Shown here: positions 25,501-37,770 of the stretch, piece by piece
Layout: every line of letters starts with the position of its first letter
Position numbering within the stretch: position 1 is the first letter of the stretch
DNA from: Hyphomicrobiales bacterium
GTDB taxonomy: Bacteria > Pseudomonadota > Alphaproteobacteria > Rhizobiales > Rhizobiaceae
Length of the DNA stretch: 53,851 bases
Direction: 5' to 3'
Assembly: GCA_900473205.1 (NCBI GenBank)
Contig: UCLB01000030.1
Coordinates: 63,652 to 117,502, forward strand
Position numbers and translations under genes: made by a program
Notes under the pieces: model-generated
What the model saw: the letters and a program-made list of their open reading frames with translations, nothing else
Database searches by the model: none
What the model was told of the DNA's origin: nothing

Positions 25501-26556
25501 TTACGAAGCCCCGCAAATTCGCAGGAAATCATCCACGTCGTTTTCCAGCGTCGCGAAGCTTGTGACGAGGCGGATGAGTTGTTCGTTTTCGCCGACGGGC
25601 TCCGGCATGTCATGCGGGACGGGCCAGTCATAGAAGCTGGCACCGGCCTCTTTGGCGGCCTTGGCCTTGTCCTTATTCAGCACGACGAAAAGCTCGTTGG
25701 ATTGGGTCGGCCAAGCCAGACGTGCGCTGTTGGAAGCGGAGAGGCCGTCGCGCAGGCGCGTTGCCATGGCATTGGCGTGGGCGGCCAGTTCCAGCCAGAG
25801 GTCGTCCTTGAAATAGGCGTCGAATTGCGCGGCCATGAAACGCGTCTTGGAGAAAAGCTGGGCAGAACGCTTGCGGATGAAGGGCAGGTCTTCTGCCGTT
25901 TTCGGGTCCATGTAGACGATGGCTTCCGCGCACCAGCAACCGTTTTTCGTTGCGCCGAAGGAGAGAATATCGACGCCGCGCTTCCAGGTCATTTCGGCGG
26001 GCGTTGTGCCCAGCGCCATCATGGCATTGCCGAAACGCGCGCCATCCATGTGCAGCGGTACACCGGCATTTTTGGCGATTTTTGAGATGGCGTCGATTTC
26101 ATCGAGTTCGTAGACGGTGCCTTGCTCGGTCGCCTGCGTCAGCGTGACCAGCATGGGCTGGCCCTGATGGATGGAGCCGGGCGGGAAGCGACCGATGGCA
26201 GCTTCGAGGTTCTTGGGCAGCATCTTGCCGTTGGGTCCGGCAACCGGCATCAGGCGCGAGGCGTTGGAGAAATAGACCGGTGCGCCGCATTCGTCTTCGA
26301 TGACATGGGCTTCGGAGTGACAAAACGCAATACCGCCGGGGCGGGCAACGCTGGCCATGGCCAGAGAGTTGGCGGCCGTGCCGGTGCCGACGAAGAAGAC
26401 GGCGACTTCGCGCTCGAAGATTTCGTTGAAGCGCTTCTCGATGGCGCGGTCCAGTTCGCTGGTGCCATAGGCGGCGGCGAAGCGGGTGGATTCCTTCATC
26501 AGCCGCTCATTGATGGCGGGGTGGGCGCCTGCCCAATTGTCGGAAGCAAAAAACAT
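25501..26556 (-). CDS. ltaE: Low-specificity threonine aldolase family enzyme
   Basis: A 351-residue PLP enzyme cleaving threonine or allo-threonine to glycine and acetaldehyde. Visible features: FVGTGTAANSLAM for cofactor-phosphate contacts, CHSEAHVIEDECG, the catalytic-site aspartate in PLHMDGARFGNA and the Schiff-base lysine in SFGATKNGCWCAEAIV. Length is standard. It is flanked by the higBA-like module and the glutamate synthase operon but shares no operon with them. Confidence 0.92.
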   Translation of the reverse strand: MFFASDNWAGAHPAINERLMKESTRFAAAYGTSELDRAIEKRFNEIFEREVAVFFVGTGTAANSLAMASVARPGGIAFCHSEAHVIEDECGAPVYFSNASRLMPVAGPNGKMLPKNLEAAIGRFPPGSIHQGQPMLVTLTQATEQGTVYELDEIDAISKIAKNAGVPLHMDGARFGNAMMALGTTPAEMTWKRGVDILSFGATKNGCWCAEAIVYMDPKTAEDLPFIRKRSAQLFSKTRFMAAQFDAYFKDDLWLELAAHANAMATRLRDGLSASNSARLAWPTQSNELFVVLNKDKAKAAKEAGASFYDWPVPHDMPEPVGENEQLIRLVTSFATLENDVDDFLRICGAS

Positions 26557-26921
26557 GGGTCTGCACTTTCGATGAGTTGACGATGGGCGGGAGTGGCTGT
26601 CGTGCCAAACGATTGTCGTTTTATGGCCTTATCGTCGGGAACGCAAATCAGGCAATGAAAGCAATGATTTCGTCTTTTTGCTGGAAGAAAATTGCGCAAA
26701 GATTCCTGCTCGAGACATTTAGCGTCATTTTGTGTGTTTATAAAATGTTGTGGTGGACTTGCAGAGCGCGGTCGTTTCTGTCAAAATCCAACCAGAATTA
26801 AGACAGTATTGCTGTCCTAAATTGACAAGCGGACGCGAAGCCTCTATTCGGAAACGGCGGGGAGGTCGAGTGTCCGCCTCTCTGCGTGAAGCCATGCAAC
26901 CTGTTGCAGGAGGGACGAAAC
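26557..26921. other. Intergenic region between ltaE and gltB
   Basis: A 365-base divergent promoter region without a supported gene. It holds the inverted repeat described at 26798-26820; the stretch 26650-26830 is AT-richer than the flanks, as expected of a promoter. Confidence 0.45.
26798..26820. promoter_or_regulatory. Inverted repeat upstream of gltB
   Basis: Arms TTA-A-GACAG and CTGTC-C-TAA around TATTG, about 100 bases before the gltB start. It is a candidate operator for a regulator of glutamate synthase; no known consensus is claimed. Confidence 0.45.
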
Positions 26922-31664
<4,743 letters not shown>

Positions 31665-31709
31665 TTGGGTTTCGACAAATCCTGTGATATGCTTTGTCAT
31701 ATCACAGGA
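31665..31709 (+). promoter_or_regulatory. vapBC promoter with perfect operator palindrome
   Basis: A 12-bp perfect inverted repeat (31680-31691 and 31698-31709, spacer CTTTGT) begins 15 bases after the gltB stop. A possible promoter overlaps it: TTGGGT (31665-31670), 17 bases, TATGCT (31688-31693). This is the expected site of VapB autorepression and could also form a hairpin in gltB read-through RNA. Confidence 0.75.
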
Positions 31710-31720
31710 TGGAGGCGGTC

Positions 31721-31978
31721 ATGAATGTCGTCAAGATTGCGCAGGTCTTCAACAATGGGAGAAGCCGGGCGATACGAATTCCCAAGGAATTCGAGTTTGA
31801 AGCGGATCAGGTGGAAATCAGCATGAATGAAAATGGTGATCTGCTTGTTCATCCGGTGAAGAAGAAGTCGCTGCTTGAGCTTCTGGCTTCGCTTGAGCCG
31901 CTCTCCGAGGAGGACTGGATGCCCGAGATTGAGGATTATCCTCCAGAGCCCGTTGATCTCGGATGGGACGAAGATTAG
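31721..31978 (+). CDS. vapB: VapB antitoxin (AbrB/SpoVT fold)
   Basis: An 85-residue antitoxin. The N-terminal swapped-hairpin DNA-binding fold is visible (VVKIAQVFNNGRSRAIRIPKEFEF; VEISMNENGDLLVHP), followed by an acidic tail (LEPLSEEDWMPEIEDYPPEP) that would occupy the VapC active site. The start at 31721 has GGAGG eight bases upstream; the upstream in-frame codons lie within the operator. Its stop is directly followed by the GTG of vapC. Confidence 0.9.
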   Translation: MNVVKIAQVFNNGRSRAIRIPKEFEFEADQVEISMNENGDLLVHPVKKKSLLELLASLEPLSEEDWMPEIEDYPPEPVDLGWDED

Positions 31979-32377
31979 GTGCGGTACTTGCTCGATACAA
32001 ACATCGTCTCTGATATGATGCGTAATCCGCAAGGGAGAGTATTCCAGCGTATGGCAGAAGTCGGTGAAGACGCTGTTCTCACAAGCATTATTGTATCTTG
32101 TGAAGTTCGTTTCGGTATTGAAAAACGGCAGTCCAAGAAATTGGCGAAACGGTTTTCTGATGTGTTCGGTTCGCTCCAGGTGGCGCGATTAGATACGTCG
32201 GCGGAAGAACATTACGCCGTGGTCCGTACGAAGCTGGAAGCGATGGGTAATCCCATCGGCCAGATGGATATGCTGATCGCCGCACATGCGCTTGCGCTCG
32301 ATGCGGTCGTCGTGACGGATAATGAGAGAGAGTTTTCCCGGGTTCCGGGATTGAAAGTTGAAAATTGGCTGCGATAG
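31979..32377 (+). CDS. vapC: VapC toxin (PIN-domain ribonuclease)
   Basis: A 132-residue PIN ribonuclease. Acidic catalytic residues are all present: D6 (LLDTNI), E42 (SCEVRFGI), D97 (GQMDMLIAAHA) and D114 (VTDNEREF), so the toxin should be active. The start is GTG at 31979, immediately after the vapB stop (TAGGTG), implying translational coupling. Its end is 21 bases before gltD, so vapBC and gltD may share a transcript. Confidence 0.93.
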   Translation: MRYLLDTNIVSDMMRNPQGRVFQRMAEVGEDAVLTSIIVSCEVRFGIEKRQSKKLAKRFSDVFGSLQVARLDTSAEEHYAVVRTKLEAMGNPIGQMDMLIAAHALALDAVVVTDNEREFSRVPGLKVENWLR

Positions 32378-32398
32378 CGCCGCAGAAGGAACTGAAGC

Positions 32399-33856
32399 AT
32401 GGGCAAGGTTACAGGTTTTCTGGAAATAGATCGTCAGGTTGGCAAGTATCAGCCGGCATCGGATCGTATTCGCCATTTCCGGGAATTCACCATTCCCATG
32501 TCGGACCCGGAAGTGCAGAAACAGGCGGCGCGCTGCATGGACTGTGGCATTCCCTATTGCCATGGCCCGACCGGTTGCCCGGTTCATAACCAGATCCCCG
32601 ACTGGAACGATCTGGTCTATAACAACAACTGGGAAGAGGCGATTCGCAACCTCCATTCCACCAACAACTTCCCGGAGTTCACCGGCCGTGTCTGTCCCGC
32701 ACCCTGTGAGGAAGCCTGCACGCTGAACCTCGAAGATGCGCCGGTTGCGATCAAGACGGTCGAGCAGGCCATTGCGGACAAGGCTTATGAGCTTGGCTTC
32801 ATCGTGCCGAAGCCAGCCACCGTGCATACTGGAAAGAAGGTCGCCATCATCGGTTCCGGCCCGGCGGGCCTAGCGGCGGCGCAGCAACTGGGCCGTGCGG
32901 GTCATGACGTTCACGTCTATGAGCGTGAATCCAAGGCGGGTGGTCTGTTGCGCTATGGCATTCCCGATTTCAAGATGGAGAAGAACTTCATCGACCGCCG
33001 CGTCGAGCAGATCAAGGGCGAGGGCGTGACCTTCCATTACGGCGTCAATGTCGGTGTCGACATGACTGTTGAAACGCTGATCGCCGAACACGATGCCGTG
33101 CTGTATTGCGGCGGCTCTGAAACCCCGCGTCCTGCCGGTATCGGCGGCACGGAATTCCATGGTGTTCACGATGCCATGCCCTATCTCGTACAGCAGAACC
33201 GCCGCGTCGGTCGCGAAAACATCGACAGCGTCGGCTGGCCGTCTGATCCGATCCTTGCCGGTGGCAAGCATGTCGTCGTCGTCGGCGGTGGTGATACGGC
33301 ATCGGACTGCGTCGGCACGGCGTTCCGTCAGGGCGCGGTTAAGGTCACCCAGCTCGACATTCGCCCGATGCCGCCCGAAAAGGAAGATAAGCTTGCCGTC
33401 TGGCCCTATTGGGCCACCAAGATGCGGACCTCCTCTTCGCAGGCAGAAGGTGCGGCGCGCGAGTTCCAGGTTGCGACGCTGGAGTTCGTCGGTGACGAAG
33501 ACGGAGTGCTAACGGGTGTGAAATGCTGCCAGGTGGATGAGCGCCGCAAGCCGATTGCAGGCACGGAATTCATCATCAAGGCTGATCTCGCCTTCATCGC
33601 CATCGGATTCTCCGGCCCGTTTACCGATAGTGTCTTGAAGGAACTGGACGGCAAGCTGACGCTCAACACAGACCGTCGCGGCTCCACCAACGTCGTCGCC
33701 AATGACAAGGACTACAAGACATCGATCGAAAAGATGTGGGTCGCAGGCGACGTCCGCCGTGGCCAGTCGCTGGTCGTCTGGGCTATCCGCGAAGGTCGCC
33801 AGGCAGCGCGCGCCATCGATGAGGCACTGATGGGCAGCTCGGTATTGCCGCGCTGA
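32399..33856 (+). CDS. gltD: Glutamate synthase (NADPH) small subunit
   Basis: A 485-residue beta subunit that passes electrons from NADPH through FAD to GltB. N-terminal cysteines for iron-sulfur clusters are present ([24 protein letters not shown]). FAD and NADPH dinucleotide folds follow: [22 protein letters not shown] and [13 protein letters not shown], then the second FAD contact [18 protein letters not shown]. Length is standard. It is separated from gltB by vapBC but is on the same strand with only 21 bases to vapC, so it may depend on read-through from gltB or on the vapBC promoter. Confidence 0.98.
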   Translation: MGKVTGFLEIDRQVGKYQPASDRIRHFREFTIPMSDPEVQKQAARCMDCGIPYCHGPTGCPVHNQIPDWNDLVYNNNWEEAIRNLHSTNNFPEFTGRVCPAPCEEACTLNLEDAPVAIKTVEQAIADKAYELGFIVPKPATVHTGKKVAIIGSGPAGLAAAQQLGRAGHDVHVYERESKAGGLLRYGIPDFKMEKNFIDRRVEQIKGEGVTFHYGVNVGVDMTVETLIAEHDAVLYCGGSETPRPAGIGGTEFHGVHDAMPYLVQQNRRVGRENIDSVGWPSDPILAGGKHVVVVGGGDTASDCVGTAFRQGAVKVTQLDIRPMPPEKEDKLAVWPYWATKMRTSSSQAEGAAREFQVATLEFVGDEDGVLTGVKCCQVDERRKPIAGTEFIIKADLAFIAIGFSGPFTDSVLKELDGKLTLNTDRRGSTNVVANDKDYKTSIEKMWVAGDVRRGQSLVVWAIREGRQAARAIDEALMGSSVLPR

Positions 33857-33863
33857 ATATGAC

Positions 33864-33890
33864 AAAGGCGGCCACTTGGCCGCCCTTTGT
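33864..33890 (+). terminator. Terminator after gltD
   Basis: Stem AAAGGCGGCC (33864-33873), loop ACTT, GGCCGCC with C and TTT following. A second hairpin (GATCCCCG with CGGGGATC, 33900-33923) lies between this and the end of the convergent small gene. Confidence 0.7.
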
Positions 33891-33938
33891 TCGCAATATG
33901 ATCCCCGCCAACAGACGGGGATCATTCAAATGAAAAAA

Positions 33939-34118
33939 TCAATGCTTGTCTTTTTGGCTTTGCTGACCGGACTTCATCTGCTGGTCGTGAGAGCCGCCTT
34001 GTTTGCCGCTCTTCATGTCAGCGCCGGAAGCGGATGATGCGCTTTTGGTGTCGCTGGTTTTGCCGGATTTTTGACCAGCCTTGCCATGCTGCTCGTGTGT
34101 ACCACCTTGGTGGGCCAT
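33939..34118 (-). CDS. Small Gly/Gln/His/Lys-rich protein with internal duplication
   Basis: A 59-residue hydrophilic protein. The ATG at 34118 has AGGAG eight bases upstream, which together with the composition makes it convincing. The N- and C-terminal thirds are copies of one motif: QGGTHEQHGKAGQKS and QGGSHDQQMKSGQQS. It resembles the stress-related KGG-type small hydrophilic proteins in style, but I do not claim membership. No Cys, Trp or membrane segment; probably disordered. It is monocistronic and convergent with gltD. Confidence 0.75.
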   Translation of the reverse strand: MAHQGGTHEQHGKAGQKSGKTSDTKSASSASGADMKSGKQGGSHDQQMKSGQQSQKDKH

Positions 34119-34221
34119 GATGTTTACTCCTCATATCCATCATTCGAGGCGTCATGCCTCGCGCGGAGTTAACATTAGCCGCCTAGGGATCGTTCCGGCT
34201 TTAATATTTCGTGATGAAGGA

Positions 34222-34602
34222 TCAGGCTGCTTTCGATGCTTTCAGCACGAAATCGGCTTCTATCTCATCGAATGGAACAAAGATTAGTTCGCTTTCGTTT
34301 TTTTCGACGAGTCCCCACTCCATAAGAGAGGAAACATCCTCGTGAACACGCTTTACATCCCGCTCAAGGGAACGGGCGAGCCCTCTAATCGTACTCGGCC
34401 CAATCTTCTGCAATTGCTCGATGAGTTCCCATCGTTTCGGCGAGATAACACTGAAGAGTTGGGCCGGTGACGAGAAGGTCAAGACAGAGACTGGTTCCTG
34501 CCGCGTTCCGGTCTTCCAGGCATCCACGAACCGTTTGCCCATATCCGCAATTGCCGCGAGTTCATCATCATCTTTCCGGATTTGAATGAGTGCTTTGTTC
34601 AT
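34222..34602 (-). CDS. Winged-helix antitoxin (TumA / HVO_A0114-like)
   Basis: A 126-residue DNA-binding protein. The winged-helix part is ISPKRWELIEQLQKIGPSTIRGLARSLERDVKRVHEDVSSLMEWGLVEK, split between recognition helix and wing, followed by a short acidic strand. It overlaps the upstream gene by four bases (ATGA), and the order toxin then antitoxin matches TumE/TumA modules. The likely role is neutralising the toxin and repressing its promoter. Assignment rests on recall of that family, not on a search. Confidence 0.75.
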   Translation of the reverse strand: MNKALIQIRKDDDELAAIADMGKRFVDAWKTGTRQEPVSVLTFSSPAQLFSVISPKRWELIEQLQKIGPSTIRGLARSLERDVKRVHEDVSSLMEWGLVEKNESELIFVPFDEIEADFVLKASKAA

Positions 34603-34883
34603 GACGTCAGCCTCTTCGTTACTTCTGCGAGAAAATCGTTTCGCAATTGTTCAACGCTTGTGAAGGCGTAGGGTTTTTCGCGGCCATCCAGGTGACAATG
34701 ATCGCCTTTTCCGCGCTCATTGTCGAAGCAAACAATACGCATTCCGTTTTTGCCGAAAAATAAGCGGTATTTGTAAATGTGCTCACTTCCGAGAACGGGT
34801 GATGGCAGCTTCCAGACGATCATTTCAATGATCGAGCCGTCTCGTAAAATGCGTTTGTCATGCAGCAATTTTTCGGCCTTCAT
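34599..34883 (-). CDS. TumE-like toxin (DUF6516-type)
   Basis: A 94-residue protein resembling the TumE toxin group: RILRDGSIIEMIVWKLP, HIYKYRLFFGKNGMRIVCFDNERGKGDHCHLDG and YAFTSVEQLRNDFLAEV. The GKGDHCHLDG segment with two His and one Cys is the most conserved-looking part and may be catalytic or metal-binding. The ATG at 34883 has no ribosome-binding site and lies seven bases after a near-consensus -10, so the mRNA may be leaderless. Translation of the antitoxin is coupled through the ATGA overlap. Confidence 0.75.
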   Translation of the reverse strand: MKAEKLLHDKRILRDGSIIEMIVWKLPSPVLGSEHIYKYRLFFGKNGMRIVCFDNERGKGDHCHLDGREKPYAFTSVEQLRNDFLAEVTKRLTS

Positions 34884-34920
34884 GTTGGCAATTATGCCAA
34901 CATGAAGTGTGAGGTGTCAA
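34881..34920 (-). promoter_or_regulatory. Promoter-operator of the TumE/TumA-like module
   Basis: Minus strand: TTGACA (34915-34920), 18-base spacer, CATAAT (34891-34896), then only seven bases to the ATG. A perfect inverted repeat ATGTTGGCA / TGCCAACAT (34882-34890 and 34895-34903) covers the -10 and the start codon, an ideal site for autorepression. Confidence 0.75.
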
Positions 34921-34939
34921 TGCCGTTTAGATTGCGGTT

Positions 34940-36274
34940 CTACTTCGCCGCCGTCTCCGCAGGGGCTGGCATGCGGTAGTCATCCACGCGGCCAAGTGGG
35001 GCGTCGTCCATCAGGCCGCGTTTGGTGAGTTTTTCGCGGGGGGATTCGGTGACGGTGAGTTTGGGGGGCGTTTTGCCGCCTAGCAGGACGTCGCCGCCGT
35101 CGAGGTCAGGGTCCGTCAGGCTGATGGGCTGGGTGCGAACTTGCTGGGCGTCGATGCCAAGCGCTGGAAGCGAGGTGAGGGCGGGCAGGTTGCTGCCGTC
35201 GAGCTTCATCAGGTCGGGGCCCGCGCCATCCAGATGGCGGCGCACGAATTTTTCCACATAGAAGGCGAGCTTCTGCTTGCCAGCCTGGGTCATGCCTATG
35301 CCATCGGCTTCGCGCAGGCGGGCCTGCTGACCGTTGACGTCGTAGCCTGTCGTTACGAACTTGCCCGCCTCATCCACGAAGCCGTCCCAGACATCCACGA
35401 ATTCGCCGCCCGCCTTTTCAATATGGCTGCGGTAAAGGCGGTTGAAACCGACGAAGTCTGCGGTGAGCGATGGAGACTGGAAGGCCGGCAGGCCGACCCA
35501 GAGGACGGGCACCTGTTGGCGCTTGGCGAGCGCGATCAGTGCATCGATGCGGCGCTCATATTCCTTGAACCAGATATCGCTGCCGTATTTTTCCTTGGTG
35601 TCGCCAATCACCATCTGCTGGCGATCGTTGGAGCCCATCATGATGACGATGGTGGCCGGGCTGGTTTCTTTCAGGAATTGCGGCAGGTTGGCGAACCAGT
35701 CGTAATAATCCGTGCGCACGAGGCCTGATGACCCGTTGGACCGGACATCCACGGTGATGGCAGGCGAGTTCTGGAAGGTGGAGACCAGCGCTTCGCCCAT
35801 GCCGCCCGCGAGAAAGTCACCGATGACCAGAACGCGGCGGGCATTTTCCAGCTTTTCCACCGGGGCTGGCGGTGCCGTGCGCATCTGCACCACGGATGGC
35901 GTCTTGCGGGGTGTTTGCGGGCGAATGACGGCGCGGCTGTCCCTTGGCGGTTGTTGTCTGCGCATTCTCGGCTGGCTACGGTCGGGTGCATAGATGCGAT
36001 CATCCCGCATATTCGGGCCGCCGAACAGCATGTCGAACAGGGTGCGCCGCTCTCTTGCGTCCTGCGCATATGCGTGATCGGAAACGATAGGCAGGCAGAT
36101 GACGAGCGAGAAGGCCAGCACCGCACCCCGCCGTGCGAGCAGCCTGAAGCTCGCTTCCCAAGGAGTGTCGATCCTCGGGGCAGGCCCGAGGATGACTGAG
36201 GAGCGCTTGTCCTCTTTCGATACGAGACGACCGGCTCCGTTGCTCGGCATGTTGCCAATCGTAATCTTCACCAC
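34940..36274 (-). CDS. DUF459 family SGNH/GDSL hydrolase, exported
   Basis: A 444-residue protein with an SGNH-hydrolase domain (about 140-370): block I is VLVIGDFLAGGMGEAL (GDF instead of GDS), block III GSNDRQ, and the late D/H region is in FVDVWDGFVDEAG and GIGMTQAGKQKLAFYVEKF. The missing block I serine, replaced by Phe with nearby residues, suggests altered or absent esterase chemistry, as I recall for DUF459. A hydrophobic signal (AVLAFSLVICLPIVSDHAYA) precedes the mature part. The GTG at 36274 follows GGGAGG. Residues about 25-40 (SSVILGPAPRIDTPW) are encoded by an intergenic palindromic repeat. It lies 62 bases behind the lytic transglycosylase gene and is probably in its operon. Confidence 0.85.
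   Translation of the reverse strand: MVKITIGNMPSNGAGRLVSKEDKRSSVILGPAPRIDTPWEASFRLLARRGAVLAFSLVICLPIVSDHAYAQDARERRTLFDMLFGGPNMRDDRIYAPDRSQPRMRRQQPPRDSRAVIRPQTPRKTPSVVQMRTAPPAPVEKLENARRVLVIGDFLAGGMGEALVSTFQNSPAITVDVRSNGSSGLVRTDYYDWFANLPQFLKETSPATIVIMMGSNDRQQMVIGDTKEKYGSDIWFKEYERRIDALIALAKRQQVPVLWVGLPAFQSPSLTADFVGFNRLYRSHIEKAGGEFVDVWDGFVDEAGKFVTTGYDVNGQQARLREADGIGMTQAGKQKLAFYVEKFVRRHLDGAGPDLMKLDGSNLPALTSLPALGIDAQQVRTQPISLTDPDLDGGDVLLGGKTPPKLTVTESPREKLTKRGLMDDAPLGRVDDYRMPAPAETAAK
36164..36200. repeat. Palindromic repeat, family B, inside a coding region
   Basis: GATCCTCGGGGC / GCCCGAGGATGAC (36168-36196) matches one arm of the intergenic element at 38730-38812 (GTCATCCTCGGGCTTGTGCCGAGGATC type). 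It is read in frame within the DUF459 gene, ahead of the signal-peptide core. Confidence 0.75.
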
Positions 36275-36336
36275 GGCGTGAACCTCCCGGACGGTTCTTT
36301 ATGTTTTTCTAATTCTGGTCCCGCCCGCGGGTCCTG

Positions 36337-37572
36337 TCAATTGCGCAGGGCGCGCAGCAGCTTGCGGGATGGTTCGCCGTCGTTTTCCATGCCCATGCGC
36401 TTCTGGATGGCGCTGATGGCAGCCTTGGAGCCGGAGCCGAAATTGCCATCGACCTCGCCATCATAATAGCCGAGTTCCTTCATGCGCGTCTGCAGCTCGA
36501 ATTTTTCCTTGATGTCGAGCGTGTTTTCCGGACGGGGCCAGGATTGCTGCATGCCGCCAAAACCGGCGATCTCGTCTGCCAGCAGACCAACGGCCAGTGC
36601 GTAGCTGTCGGAGGCATTGTATTTCTTGATGGTGAAGAAGTTCTTCGTCATCAGGAAGCCGGGGCCATTGGATCCGCCCTGCATCTTCAGCATGGCGCGG
36701 TCCGAACCGCGTGGAAAGCCCTTGCCATTGGGGCGGGCGAAGCCCAGCTTCTGCCATTCGGCCATGGATTTCGTCTGGCCTTCATAGCGTGCGCCGCCAT
36801 TGGGAACAGCCGTTTCGTAGCCCCAGGTTCTGCCTGGCTCCCAGCCATTCTTGGCCAGCAGGTTTGCAGCGGTTGCCAAGGCGTCCGGAATGGAGTGCCA
36901 GATGTCGCGCTTGCCATTGCCATCCGCATCCACTGCGTAAAGCAGGTAGCTGGTGGGAATGAACTGCGTGTGGCCCATGGCACCAGCCCAGGAGCCGGTC
37001 AGTTGCTTTGGTGTCACGTCGCCATTTTGAAGAATCTTAAGCGCTGCGATCAGCTGTGTGCGGGCAAATTTGCCGCGCTTGGGGTCGGAATAGGCAAGCG
37101 TAGCCAGCGCCTGCGGAATGTTGTGCAGGCGTTCCGGCTTTTCCAGAACCGCGCCGTAATTGGATTCCATCGACCAGATGGCGAGGATGATGTGCTTGTC
37201 CACCTTGAAGTTCCGCTCGATCCAGTTGAGCGTGGTGGCATGCTTCATCTTCATTTCACGGCCAATCCGCACCGTGTAAGGGTTCACGCGGCTATCGACG
37301 TAATCCCAGATCTGGGTGGTGAACTCAGGCTGGAAGGTTGCTTTACGCAGGGCGTCCGGGTCCGGCTCGGTCACACCGGCAAATGCCTTCTGATAGGTGG
37401 ACTGGCTGATGCCTTCCTTGGCGGCCGTGGCATAAAACTGGTTGATCCACTGTCTGAAACCTGCATCAGCATTCGCTGTTGCTGGCGCAAGGGCAATCGC
37501 GATGCCCGCAAATGCCATGCAGCCAAATTTGCGGACGTACGAGCGGATGGGGGAAAGGATCAGCTTTTTCAT
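36337..37572 (-). CDS. Lytic murein transglycosylase (MltB family) with peptidoglycan-binding domain
   Basis: A 411-residue exported enzyme cleaving peptidoglycan glycan strands to anhydro-muropeptides. The signal peptide (MKKLILSPIRSYVRKFGCMAFAGIAIALAPATANA) is followed by the MltB-like domain: the catalytic Glu in WSMESNYGAVL, then AGAMGHTQFIPTSY and DADGNGKRDIWHSIPDALATAANLL. A C-terminal peptidoglycan-binding domain 1 is present (LQTRMKELGYYDGEVDGNFGSGSKAAI split by its repeats). The start at 37572 precedes a clear signal peptide; longer in-frame starts add an unlikely 33 residues. The DUF459 gene follows closely. Confidence 0.92.
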   Translation of the reverse strand: MKKLILSPIRSYVRKFGCMAFAGIAIALAPATANADAGFRQWINQFYATAAKEGISQSTYQKAFAGVTEPDPDALRKATFQPEFTTQIWDYVDSRVNPYTVRIGREMKMKHATTLNWIERNFKVDKHIILAIWSMESNYGAVLEKPERLHNIPQALATLAYSDPKRGKFARTQLIAALKILQNGDVTPKQLTGSWAGAMGHTQFIPTSYLLYAVDADGNGKRDIWHSIPDALATAANLLAKNGWEPGRTWGYETAVPNGGARYEGQTKSMAEWQKLGFARPNGKGFPRGSDRAMLKMQGGSNGPGFLMTKNFFTIKKYNASDSYALAVGLLADEIAGFGGMQQSWPRPENTLDIKEKFELQTRMKELGYYDGEVDGNFGSGSKAAISAIQKRMGMENDGEPSRKLLRALRN

Positions 37573-37692
37573 CGGCAGTCTTTCGTTTCTCTCGAATTTC
37601 ATTTCGATTGCGAGATACGCATCGGGCTTCACGATGTAATACCAACTCAAAGTCAACAAATTCTTTACCATTAACCAAAGGTAACGTCACTC

Positions 37693-37722
37693 TTTACAAA
37701 AGTTTGCCACTTTTGACATAAC
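37693..37722 (+). promoter_or_regulatory. Candidate sigma-70 promoter of galU
   Basis: TTTACA (37693-37698), 18-base spacer, CATAAC (37717-37722), about 40 bases before the RBS. The spacer carries a palindrome AAAAGT-N5-ACTTTT. Visual match only. Confidence 0.45.
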
Positions 37723-37770
37723 AAAGTCGTGGGCGAGTTTTGATCCAGTTGAGTCTCTCAGGAGGAATGT

